A stretch of 61,581 bases of DNA, taken from the NCBI GenBank assembly GCA_947303335.1, contig CAMYYB010000009.1, positions 1-61,581 of the forward strand. Direction: 5' to 3'. How positions within the stretch are numbered: the first letter of the stretch is position 1; each line of letters begins with the position of its first letter. Positions 8,925 to 16,742 of the stretch are shown here, one piece after another. The DNA comes from an uncultured Bacteroidales bacterium. Lineage in GTDB: Bacteria; Bacteroidota; Bacteroidia; Bacteroidales; F082. The notes beneath the pieces were generated by a model. The model did no database searches. It had not been told where the DNA came from and was given only the letters and a program-made list of their open reading frames with translations. Both the position numbers and the translations under genes were made by a program.

Positions 8925-9436
8925 TGGAGGGAATGGATAAAGACACATCGGTGACCACTGCCTCAATTATTGACAACGAAGATGTGACCCATACGTTACA
9001 TCCTGAATGGATTGTGCGAGGACGGTTGCAACTCTCCGCCTTTGCCCTGCAGCCAGGTGAGACCTATATTTCCGTAAACCGCCCCATCATTTCAACCTAT
9101 CATGACGACATTCGGAATTTCATTTTGAGCCACCCATCCTTCATCGCAGATGGAGGCAAGTATAACTTGGCAAAGATGAATGTTGGAAAGATTCGAGCAA
9201 TAGAAATAAACGCAGGAGGCAATACGCTTAATGCAGATGTCGAAGTTGAGGCAAGGGCAATGCACACAGCATCTCATGCTGGCATATTCACCCGCGTTGA
9301 AGGCAAGAACATTAAGGCAGGACAGACCATCAAAGTGGAAAAGCAGGAAAAAGGGGTATCCTCGGATGACATTTTAATTGAATTAAGGCTTGCGCTACTG
9401 TCAATGTCCACTATGGAATGTTGCATGTTGGCATAA
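8924..9436 (+). CDS. Uncharacterised protein, second gene of the two-gene cassette
   Basis: A soluble protein of 170 residues. Recognisable features are HPEWIVRGRLQLSAFALQ, then PIISTYHDDIRNFILSHPSF, then a beta-rich part with DVEVEARAMHTASHAGIFTRVEG. The TAATG junction couples it to the gene before it; a second ATG at 8933 is possible. No known catalytic motif was seen. The pair resembles toxin-antitoxin or effector-immunity modules only in layout: two short coupled genes with their own promoter inside another operon. Function is unknown. Confidence 0.72.
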   Translation: MEGMDKDTSVTTASIIDNEDVTHTLHPEWIVRGRLQLSAFALQPGETYISVNRPIISTYHDDIRNFILSHPSFIADGGKYNLAKMNVGKIRAIEINAGGNTLNADVEVEARAMHTASHAGIFTRVEGKNIKAGQTIKVEKQEKGVSSDDILIELRLALLSMSTMECCMLA

Positions 9437-9452
9437 TACTGTTTCGGCAATT

Positions 9453-10706
9453 ATGGACGCAATCACTTTTGAAGGAGTAGGGAAGCAATACCGCTTAGGC
9501 ACGGTGTCCTCAGGCACTATCAGCCACGACTTGAACCGTTGGTGGGCTGTCAACGTGATGCACAAGGAAGACCCCTACCTGAAGATTGGCGAGACCAACG
9601 ACCGCGCCCACAAAGGCGAAAGTGAGTATGTTTGGGCCTTGAAGGACATCAACTTCAAGGTTGAGGAGGGCGACGTGGTAGGAATCATCGGCAAGAACGG
9701 AGCGGGCAAGAGCACCCTGCTGAAGCTCCTCAGTCGCGTCACTGCGCCTACCACCGGCAAGATAACAGCATACGGTCGCATCGCAAGTCTGTTGGAGGTT
9801 GGAACCGGTTTCCACCCTGAGATGACAGGGCGTGAGAACATCTATATGAACGGAGCCATCATGGGCATGACCAAAGCCGAAATTACCCGCAAACTTGACG
9901 AGATTGTAGACTTCAGTGGCTGTGAGCGTTATATCGACACTCCTGTGAAACGTTATTCCAGCGGTATGACCGTCCGGCTCGGCTTCGCCATCGCTGCCCA
10001 TTTGGAGCCGGATATTCTTGTGGTGGATGAAGTGCTTGCTGTGGGTGATGCTGAGTTCCAGAAGAAAGCCATTGGGAAGATGCAGGACATTTCGCATGGA
10101 GGGGGAAGGACGGTTTTGTTTGTTAGTCATAATATGGCGGCGGTGAAGAGCTTGTGTAAAACAGGAATCCTTCTTGAGAATGGTAGGATAAAACAGTTGG
10201 GTGGAATTTTCGATGTAGTAAATTCGTATTTGTCAGAACAGGAATCATATTTCCTGATAAAAGACAATATTCAAACCATTGATAAAGATTTGATTATCAA
10301 TAAAATAATGATAAACGGTACAGAATCCTCTGTTTCAAGAATAACTCATAACCAGCCCACATTGAGTTTTCAAATAGAAGGGAAAGCCAATAACATATCA
10401 AATGCAGAAATATGTCTGATTTTGAAAAATAATAATGGAGAAGCATTGGCATTATTCTCGCTTTCTGAGGACTCTCCTTTGTTAACACTTGATGGAGAAT
10501 TCCATTTTAGTAAAAAAATCCTACTCCCTGAAAGGCTGCATCATGGCATGATTAGAATTGATCTTCATATACATCAGCCCAATGTACAATATTACCTTGT
10601 TGCTAACAATTGTTGCTGTTTGGATGTCGAAGGATATATTCCTGCTACAGGCCAAATTAGATCCATTAATTCTGGCTTTATTACTCTAATTGAAAAAAAT
10701 GATTGA
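9453..10706 (+). CDS. wzt: ABC transporter ATPase for polysaccharide export with C-terminal substrate domain
   Basis: A 417-residue ATPase partner of Wzm. The start is the ATG at 9453 (MDAITFEGVGKQY); the longer reading frame from 9390 has no family-like sequence before it. Walker A is GKNGAGKST (80-88), the signature is YSSGM (168-172), Walker B is DILVVDE (187-193) and the switch His is in FVSHN. Residues about 265-417 form the extra Wzt C-terminal beta domain, which in characterised O-antigen exporters binds the chain end. GC content falls sharply from about 10140 onward. The specificity domain and the following methyltransferase gene are AT-rich, while the ATPase domain resembles the upstream export genes. 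This fits exchange of the substrate domain together with the glycan genes. Confidence 0.92.
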   Translation: MDAITFEGVGKQYRLGTVSSGTISHDLNRWWAVNVMHKEDPYLKIGETNDRAHKGESEYVWALKDINFKVEEGDVVGIIGKNGAGKSTLLKLLSRVTAPTTGKITAYGRIASLLEVGTGFHPEMTGRENIYMNGAIMGMTKAEITRKLDEIVDFSGCERYIDTPVKRYSSGMTVRLGFAIAAHLEPDILVVDEVLAVGDAEFQKKAIGKMQDISHGGGRTVLFVSHNMAAVKSLCKTGILLENGRIKQLGGIFDVVNSYLSEQESYFLIKDNIQTIDKDLIINKIMINGTESSVSRITHNQPTLSFQIEGKANNISNAEICLILKNNNGEALALFSLSEDSPLLTLDGEFHFSKKILLPERLHHGMIRIDLHIHQPNVQYYLVANNCCCLDVEGYIPATGQIRSINSGFITLIEKND

Positions 10707-10718
10707 TTCGAAAATGTT

Positions 10719-11660
10719 ATGTTTCCAAGTCCTTATTATTCGTTACTATATAATTTGGCTGTCATAAGCAGCTTATCTAACAGAAAGAGTTCAATATGGA
10801 TTCAAAGATTGTATGAAAAAGCCTTAATGGAAAAAACACAAAATTATCCGATATTGACTTATGTTAATCGTCAATTCTTTATTTGTCCTTTCTCTCATAA
10901 ATTGTTGTTTTATCAAAGGCTATTTCCTCTCTATGATAGACAACTTTTCAAATTATGCCTGTATACTCATAATGAATTAAAGCGAAAGATCAACATAATC
11001 GATGTAGGTGCAAATGTTGGTGATACTATAATAAATATTGGCATTAAGGATGCTTTTTATCTATGTATTGAAGGAGACAACACTTTTTCCCATTATTTAC
11101 AGAAGAATCTTAAAAAATACCATTATGCCCTTGAAAAATGCTTTCTTAGCGACGATAACGAGGAGCAACCCTATCAAATAACAACTTCCAAAGGGACTGG
11201 CCATCTTGTAAAAAGCGATAATATTGTTACCAAATTAATAACATTAGACAGCTTAATTGAGAAAAAATATCCAAATCTTATATTCGACTTGATAAAGATA
11301 GACACGGATGGTTTTGATTTCAAAGTAATCCGAGGAGCAAAACATAGTTTACTGAAATGGCATCCTTTGTTATTCTTCGAATGGGATAAAGCCACCCTTG
11401 TAGAACAAGGAGAAGACCCTCTTTCAATTTTCCCACTGCTCAACGAAATAGGGTATAGTAGATGCATCCTATTCGATAATTTCGGGAATCCTTTTGGCAA
11501 AGTAGAATCCTCAGACAGTCAAACGCTTAGTATTCTGATTGATAAGACGCATGGTGAAGGTCTTCCTTTCTATTACGATGTGCTCGCAATTTCTGAAAAA
11601 GGTTTGTTTAACATAGATCAATTATATTCCCTGTTTTTTGAAGCAAAACACGCCCCATGA
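10719..11660 (+). CDS. FkbM-family methyltransferase
   Basis: A 313-residue SAM-dependent O-methyltransferase, probably acting on a sugar of the exported glycan. The SAM-binding motif NIIDVGANVGDT is at about residues 92-103. It is followed by CIEGDN and by the FkbM pattern LIKIDTDGFDFKVIRGA with LFFEWD downstream. The gene is clearly AT-rich, matching the 3' part of wzt, and lies 12 bases after it. In some O-antigen systems terminal methylation stops chain growth and is read by the Wzt C-terminal domain. The adjacency to that domain makes such a role plausible here but unproven. The next gene overlaps by 4 bases (ATGA). Confidence 0.85.
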   Translation: MFPSPYYSLLYNLAVISSLSNRKSSIWIQRLYEKALMEKTQNYPILTYVNRQFFICPFSHKLLFYQRLFPLYDRQLFKLCLYTHNELKRKINIIDVGANVGDTIINIGIKDAFYLCIEGDNTFSHYLQKNLKKYHYALEKCFLSDDNEEQPYQITTSKGTGHLVKSDNIVTKLITLDSLIEKKYPNLIFDLIKIDTDGFDFKVIRGAKHSLLKWHPLLFFEWDKATLVEQGEDPLSIFPLLNEIGYSRCILFDNFGNPFGKVESSDSQTLSILIDKTHGEGLPFYYDVLAISEKGLFNIDQLYSLFFEAKHAP

Positions 11661-12832
11661 AAATCCTCTACGACCATCAAGCCTTTGCATTTCAATCCCA
11701 CGGTGGCATCTCTCGCTGCTTTGCGGAGCTTTACAAGCACCTGCCCAAGGACATTGAGGCGGAGATTGCCCTTGATGAGTCGAGCAACGTGTATATGAAC
11801 GAAATGGGTATCGGGAAGCCCTTCGGATATTGGCTCGACCATTTCATTCTGCCCATCCAGTGGCCCATGAAGAAGAAAATGTTTGTGGCATACAACCTGA
11901 TGCGGGGCAAAGGCGAAGGCTACTACTGGAACCAATCCAAATATAACAAGGAGTTCACCGTCAAACGGCTGTCCAAAGGCGGTTTCGACGTGTTCCACCC
12001 TACCTATTATGACGACTACTTCCTGCCTTACCTCAACGGCAAGCCCTTTGTGCTGACCATCCACGACATGATACCCGAATTATACCCCCAGTATTATCCT
12101 CGCAACGACATCCAAATAAAGATGAAAAAGAAACTGGCTCCATTAGCCACTGCCATCATTGCCGTTAGCGAGAATACAAAGCGCGACATCGTGCGGCTTT
12201 TGAATGTGCCGGAAGAGAAAATCCATGTCATATATCACGGATGCTCCTTCCCCAAAAAGAGTGATTTCGCCGTACCCTATCACCAGCCCTATCTGCTCTT
12301 TGTCGGAGAAAGGGGTTTGTACAAGAACTTTGTGCCGTTTGTCTATCATATCACCCCCGTTCTCAAGAGGCATCCCAAACTAACCGTAATCTGCACGGGA
12401 AGACCTTTTACTGAGTTTGAAACCCAACTGATAAATGAATGTGGAGTTTGCGACCGTTTCGTCCACCATTGGGTCAATACAGACGAAGAGTTTTTTGCGC
12501 TCTACCATCAAGCCTTGTGTTTTGTCTTCACCAGTGAATACGAGGGGTTCGGCATCCCTATCCTTGAGGCATACACTGCCGACTGTCCCGTGATGCTGAA
12601 CCACGCCAGTTGCTTCCCCGAGATTGCTGGCGATGCCGCCATCTATTTCGAAATGGAAACAGGGGCATCAAACCTTGCCGAGAAAATGGAGGAGATGCTG
12701 TCCATGAGCCATGAAGAACGGGAAGACCTGCTCGCCAAGCAAAGGAAACGGCTGACTCTGTATTCGTGGGATAAAAGTGCAGAGCAGTTGTCGCAGATTT
12801 ATAGGCAGGTAGCAGAAAAACATGGTTGTTGA
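11657..12832 (+). CDS. Glycosyltransferase family 4 (GT-B)
   Basis: A 391-residue retaining GT-B transferase of the mannosyltransferase B-like type. The N-terminal domain has HGGISRCFAEL, then a hinge with VLTIHDMIPE and AVSENTKRDIVRLL. The C-terminal nucleotide-sugar domain has SEYEGFGIPILEAYTADCPV, with the E-x7-E motif, and SCFPEIAGDAA. It is higher in GC than the methyltransferase gene it overlaps by 4 bases. It is followed by a gap with the promoter of the inserted AAA gene. Donor and acceptor are unknown. Confidence 0.88.
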   Translation: MKILYDHQAFAFQSHGGISRCFAELYKHLPKDIEAEIALDESSNVYMNEMGIGKPFGYWLDHFILPIQWPMKKKMFVAYNLMRGKGEGYYWNQSKYNKEFTVKRLSKGGFDVFHPTYYDDYFLPYLNGKPFVLTIHDMIPELYPQYYPRNDIQIKMKKKLAPLATAIIAVSENTKRDIVRLLNVPEEKIHVIYHGCSFPKKSDFAVPYHQPYLLFVGERGLYKNFVPFVYHITPVLKRHPKLTVICTGRPFTEFETQLINECGVCDRFVHHWVNTDEEFFALYHQALCFVFTSEYEGFGIPILEAYTADCPVMLNHASCFPEIAGDAAIYFEMETGASNLAEKMEEMLSMSHEEREDLLAKQRKRLTLYSWDKSAEQLSQIYRQVAEKHGC

Positions 12833-12898
12833 TTGTCGATGTCGGTAAAAGTTTGCACTTATTTCTTGCAAAAGGACTTGCACAATCAAAAAAATAAG

Positions 12899-12906
12899 TA
12901 ATTTTG
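12899..12906 (+). promoter_or_regulatory. -7 promoter element of the DUF4143-type ATPase gene
   Basis: TAATTTTG matches TAnnTTTG, with CTTG at 12877-12880 as a possible -33 element. It lies 22 bases before the ATG at 12929 and 61 before the ATG at 12968. Confidence 0.6.
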
Positions 12907-12928
12907 CACCCGCATTCCCGATTTTCCT

Positions 12929-14107
12929 ATGAAAATCGGACCTCTGCTTCCTAAATTAAGACAATTTATGTATAAAAGAGTCTTTGACATAGAGAACCAA
13001 CTTGACGAGGCCATGTTCTTATTTGGTGCTCGTCAAGTGGGAAAATCCACGCTTCTTCAAGAACGCTTCCCTAACGCAGTCTATTACGACCTACTTATTG
13101 ACAACGTGAGGAAAGCCTTCAAGCGTAACCCCGACTCGTTCAGGCAGGCTCTTCTTGCCAAACCTGCAGGGACACTTGTCATCGTGGATGAAATCCAGAA
13201 AGTCCCCGAGCTTCTCGACAGTGTCCACTGGTTAATGGTAAACAAAGGTTTATGGTTCATCCTAAGCGGTTCCAGTGCCCGCAAACTCAAGCGTTCAGGA
13301 GCAAACACTCTTGGCGGACGAGCCATACCCAGGACACTGTTTCCTCTGGTCTGGAAAGAAGTTCCGGATTTTATAATTGACAAGGCCGTCCAGAACGGCA
13401 TGATTCCCAGACATTACCTTGTCGATGACGCTACAGACCGTCTTGAAGGTTATGTGGAAGTCTATCTCAGGGAAGAGATTCGTGACGAAGCAGCCGTTCA
13501 GGATGTCGAAGCCTTCGAACAATTCATGGAAGCCGCCGCCATCTCTGACGGAGAGATAATCAACTATTCTAACATCGCAAGTGATTGTGGCGTTGCTGCA
13601 AAGACCGTCAAGGCCTATTACCAGATTCTGAAAGACACCCTCATGGGATATGAAATACCCGCCTACACAAAGGCCGTCAAGCGGAAAATAGTACAAGCAC
13701 CAAAATTCTACTATTTTGACGTAGGTTTGGCAAACTATCTGATGGGGCGGCATCACTTGAAACGAGGTTCAGACGACTACGGCCATGCTTTCGAGCACCT
13801 TATCATGCAGGAAATCGTCGCCTATCGGGGATACTATCGCCGCCGCGAAAAAATTTCATACTGGCACACTTATAACCATCAGGAAGTGGATGCTGTTATC
13901 GGTGATGCCAAGGTGGCTATTGAAATCAAATCCAGCGAAGAGGTAAAAACACGGCACAAAGCCGGCCTCAAGGCATTCAAAGAAGAGCATCCTGACTGCC
14001 GACTGATGCTTGTCTCCCTTGACCCTATAACCAGGCCATCGGGCGACGTGGAGCTGGTCTATATAATTGATTTTTTCAAGATGCTTTGGAACGGTGAAAT
14101 CTTCTGA
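12929..14107 (+). CDS. AAA-family ATPase with DUF4143 / PD-(D/E)XK C-terminal domain
   Basis: A 392-residue cytoplasmic protein of the large AAA_14/DUF4143 family, whose physiological role is unknown. Walker A is GARQVGKST (33-41) and Walker B is VIVDEIQ (84-90). A winged-helix-like middle (SNIASDCGVAAKTVKAY) is followed by the DUF4143 domain, with YYFDVGLANYL and a nuclease-like E-V-D (about 319-321) and IEIKSS (about 332-337). Homologs as I recall them start near MYKRVFD, so the ATG at 12968 is an alternative start. It has its own promoter and no visible link to sugar chemistry, so it looks like an insertion in the glycan locus. A remnant of another gene of this general type lies at 56141-56209. 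Confidence 0.87.
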   Translation: MKIGPLLPKLRQFMYKRVFDIENQLDEAMFLFGARQVGKSTLLQERFPNAVYYDLLIDNVRKAFKRNPDSFRQALLAKPAGTLVIVDEIQKVPELLDSVHWLMVNKGLWFILSGSSARKLKRSGANTLGGRAIPRTLFPLVWKEVPDFIIDKAVQNGMIPRHYLVDDATDRLEGYVEVYLREEIRDEAAVQDVEAFEQFMEAAAISDGEIINYSNIASDCGVAAKTVKAYYQILKDTLMGYEIPAYTKAVKRKIVQAPKFYYFDVGLANYLMGRHHLKRGSDDYGHAFEHLIMQEIVAYRGYYRRREKISYWHTYNHQEVDAVIGDAKVAIEIKSSEEVKTRHKAGLKAFKEEHPDCRLMLVSLDPITRPSGDVELVYIIDFFKMLWNGEIF

Positions 14108-14141
14108 CTGGCTGAACACCGACGATATAGAGAAAAAATTG

Positions 14142-14149
14142 TATTTTTG
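14142..14149 (+). promoter_or_regulatory. -7 promoter element before the GT2 cluster
   Basis: TATTTTTG matches TAnnTTTG, 21 bases before the ATG at 14171. It would restart transcription of the glycan genes after the inserted ATPase gene. Confidence 0.6.
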
Positions 14150-14170
14150 CAAATTCAATATAGAGCAGCC

Positions 14171-15028
14171 ATGCAACTCACCATCATCACCATCAACCTC
14201 AACAACCGCGACGGCCTGCGCCGTACGATGGAGAGCGTCGTCAGCCAGACCTGCCAAGACTTCGAGTACGTGGTTATCGACGGCGGCTCGACTGACGGCA
14301 GCCGCGAAGTCATCTTGGAGCATCAAGAACGGCTGGCCTACTGGTGCTCAGAGCCTGACCGAGGCATCTACAATGCCATGAACAAAGGAGTGGCTCATGC
14401 CACTGGAGATTATTGTTTGTTTCTGAATTCGGGGGATTATCTTTACAACAAGGATGTGGTGAAGGAGGTTTTGCCAGAGTTGGATGGGAGGTATGATATT
14501 GTGTATGGAAGAATAAATCTTGAAGATTCCAACGGCCACATCATTTCACCAAAAGAAAGATTCAATCATGTTGTAAATTCTATAAAAATGATTAGTGAAA
14601 ACGAATCAGTTCCTCATCAATCATCTTTCATCAAAACATGCCTGTTAAGTAATAACCCATACGACGAGAGTTATCGAATCATGGCAGATAAGAAATTTCT
14701 CGTAGAATGCTATTTCAAGCAGAATTGCATGTTTCACTACATCCCTAAGGTTATTTCCGTATTCAAATTGGGAGGTATCAGTTACACGGAAACAAGTATA
14801 GTAAAAACAGAATTCAATAGAATAAACGATGCCTTGTTCCCTAAACGATTAGTGGAAGACATCTGTCTCCTTGATTCCGAGCTGCTATTCCTTTGGTCCC
14901 AGATTCCAAACAGTTATCGGTTTAGGAAATTGCTTTTACATCTACTTGCTTATCTAATAAAGCTATATAATCTTTTAAATGGATTTCTCAATTATTACCA
15001 TCAACAAAAACAATGCCAACGGCCTTGA
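14171..15028 (+). CDS. Glycosyltransferase family 2 (GT-A)
   Basis: A 285-residue inverting GT-A transferase. The start is the ATG at 14171 (MQLTIITINLNN), downstream of the promoter; an upstream TTG at 14147 lies inside the promoter element and is rejected. Motifs are VVIDGGSTDGSREV (nucleotide binding), SEPDRGIYNAMNKG, and FLNSGD in the place of the DXD metal site. GC content is high in the first 300 bases and then drops. The last 50 bases overlap the start of the next GT2 gene, a paralog (same IDG-STDGS, SEP, GIYNAMNKG and LNSGD blocks). It is probably one of several chain-extending enzymes. Confidence 0.88.
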   Translation: MQLTIITINLNNRDGLRRTMESVVSQTCQDFEYVVIDGGSTDGSREVILEHQERLAYWCSEPDRGIYNAMNKGVAHATGDYCLFLNSGDYLYNKDVVKEVLPELDGRYDIVYGRINLEDSNGHIISPKERFNHVVNSIKMISENESVPHQSSFIKTCLLSNNPYDESYRIMADKKFLVECYFKQNCMFHYIPKVISVFKLGGISYTETSIVKTEFNRINDALFPKRLVEDICLLDSELLFLWSQIPNSYRFRKLLLHLLAYLIKLYNLLNGFLNYYHQQKQCQRP

Positions 15029-15812
15029 AAAGACCATTCAAAGCGTTTTAGGACAAACCTTCAAGGGTTTTGAGTATATCGTCATAGATGGAGATTCTAC
15101 CGACGGCAGCAAAGAAGTATTGGAGAAGTATAAAAACAAACTAAATATTGCTGTTTCTGAACCCGATAGCGGAATCTACAACGCAATGAATAAAGGAGCA
15201 AAGTATGCTCATGGCGAATATTTACTGTTTCTGAACTCAGGGGACGAATTATTCGACAAAGGTGTTTTAGATAAGGTCATGAAATTGGGGATAAAATCCG
15301 ATTTGGCCAGTGGAGTTTGTTACAACTATTCTGCAGACGAAACACTTTTCTATTATCCGCCGAAAAATATTTCACTATATACATTCATTGGCGGTAGCCT
15401 ACCACACCCTTCCACTTTCATTAAAAAGACACTATTCTTTCTAATTGGCGGTTATCATGAAGAGTATAAAATCATGTCTGATTGGTGCTTTTTCATCGAA
15501 GCCGCCATAAAACACAATTGCAGCTACGAGACCATACCAACCATTGTTGCTCGTTATAATCTTTTTGGAATCAGCACGACATCTCATGTGATAGAAGATG
15601 AGCTATCGCAAAAATGGTTAAGAGACAATTTTGGCCGAATTATTGATGACTATATAAATCTTGAAGATGAAGCACTGTCAAACTGTATGTATTGGTTGTC
15701 AAATCTTAAAGGTACAACAAAAAAAACATGCACGCTGCCATTCAAGATTTTAAACCATTTCTTAAAGCTTAGAAATCGCCTCAGTAAGAGAATAAGTATT
15801 GTTAAACAATGA
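14979..15812 (+). CDS. Glycosyltransferase family 2 (GT-A), paralog of the preceding gene
   Basis: A 277-residue GT-A transferase starting MDFSIITINKNNANG. It shares IDGDSTDGSKEV, SEPDSGIYNAMNKG and FLNSGDELF with the gene before it, which points to tandem duplication or recruitment of close relatives. The gene is uniformly AT-rich. Its start lies 50 bases inside the upstream gene, so the upstream C-terminus (NYYHQQKQCQRP) is encoded by this gene's first codons in another frame. The downstream gene starts within its stop (ATGA-type junction at 15809-15812). Confidence 0.87.
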   Translation: MDFSIITINKNNANGLEKTIQSVLGQTFKGFEYIVIDGDSTDGSKEVLEKYKNKLNIAVSEPDSGIYNAMNKGAKYAHGEYLLFLNSGDELFDKGVLDKVMKLGIKSDLASGVCYNYSADETLFYYPPKNISLYTFIGGSLPHPSTFIKKTLFFLIGGYHEEYKIMSDWCFFIEAAIKHNCSYETIPTIVARYNLFGISTTSHVIEDELSQKWLRDNFGRIIDDYINLEDEALSNCMYWLSNLKGTTKKTCTLPFKILNHFLKLRNRLSKRISIVKQ

Positions 15813-16663
15813 TGTCTTTTTCAATCGTCATACCCACCTACAATGGAGCAGACTTTGTGGCACTGGCTATCGAGTCGGCACTGAGCCAAACGCGACCTGC
15901 CGATGAAGTCATCGTATCGGATGACGGATCGACCGACCAAACCATGAACATCGTGAATGAATATGGTGACAAGATAAAAGTGTTTTGCAATCCAAACGGC
16001 CCTTCGGGATTCGTGCAAGGGTGGAACAATGCTATCTCACATGCCACCATGGACTTTATCTCCATCCTGCATCAGGACGACCTCCTTGCTCCGACGTATT
16101 TAGAAGAGGCTGAGAAGGCTCTCATCCAATATCCAAAGGTGAAACATCTATTCGTTCCATGTAATTACATTGACGAAAACGGGGAAGTAACATCGATGCC
16201 TGATTTTTGCGATAACATGGTGAAATACTATACTGGCAAGCAATATGTGAAGGCATACTACACATTGGGGAGCCCTCATATTCACCGTTGTCCTGGCGTA
16301 ATCACCCACCGAGACGTCTTCAAAGTCTGCCCATACCGGCCAGAAGCTGGACATATTGCTGACGACGACTTCTTTTATCGCGTGGGACAATATACAGATG
16401 TCATTGGGCTGATGAAGCCTCTGGCTTCCTATCGTATGCACTCAAAGTCGGAAACAGGGCATATTGGCGACCTTGAATTATCGAAAAGATTGCTTCGCGA
16501 TTATGATTTCCAATTGAAACACTTTAATGATAACGCCCTATTTGACGATGTAGACCGACAGTATTTCAAACATATGAAATGTAGATTTCTAAGAAGAGTA
16601 TTGGGCTATGGGATGAAAGAATTCAACCTCAAAGACATTGCCTATGCCATAAGGTACGCTTAA
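15809..16663 (+). CDS. Glycosyltransferase family 2 (GT-A)
   Basis: A 284-residue GT-A transferase: MSFSIVIPTYNGADFV, SDDGSTDQTM, and LHQDDLL as the DXD-type metal site. It is less like the two preceding GT2 proteins and more like general rhamnosyl/galactosyl-type GT2 enzymes. A second ATG follows directly at 15812. No terminator is seen after it; the next gene has its own promoter. Confidence 0.87.
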   Translation: MMSFSIVIPTYNGADFVALAIESALSQTRPADEVIVSDDGSTDQTMNIVNEYGDKIKVFCNPNGPSGFVQGWNNAISHATMDFISILHQDDLLAPTYLEEAEKALIQYPKVKHLFVPCNYIDENGEVTSMPDFCDNMVKYYTGKQYVKAYYTLGSPHIHRCPGVITHRDVFKVCPYRPEAGHIADDDFFYRVGQYTDVIGLMKPLASYRMHSKSETGHIGDLELSKRLLRDYDFQLKHFNDNALFDDVDRQYFKHMKCRFLRRVLGYGMKEFNLKDIAYAIRYA

Positions 16664-16703
16664 CTTGAGAAGTCAGCAACGACGACGATAACGAAAAAAG
16701 TTG

Positions 16704-16711
16704 TATTTTTG
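16704..16711 (+). promoter_or_regulatory. -7 promoter element of the AAA-ATPase-like/PD-(D/E)XK gene
   Basis: TATTTTTG matches TAnnTTTG, 31 bases before the ATG at 16743. The surroundings (AAAAAAGTTGTATTTTTGCA) closely resemble the promoter at 14142. Confidence 0.6.
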
Positions 16712-16742
16712 CACCCGAACCACCAGATAAAGTAAAAGAGCG

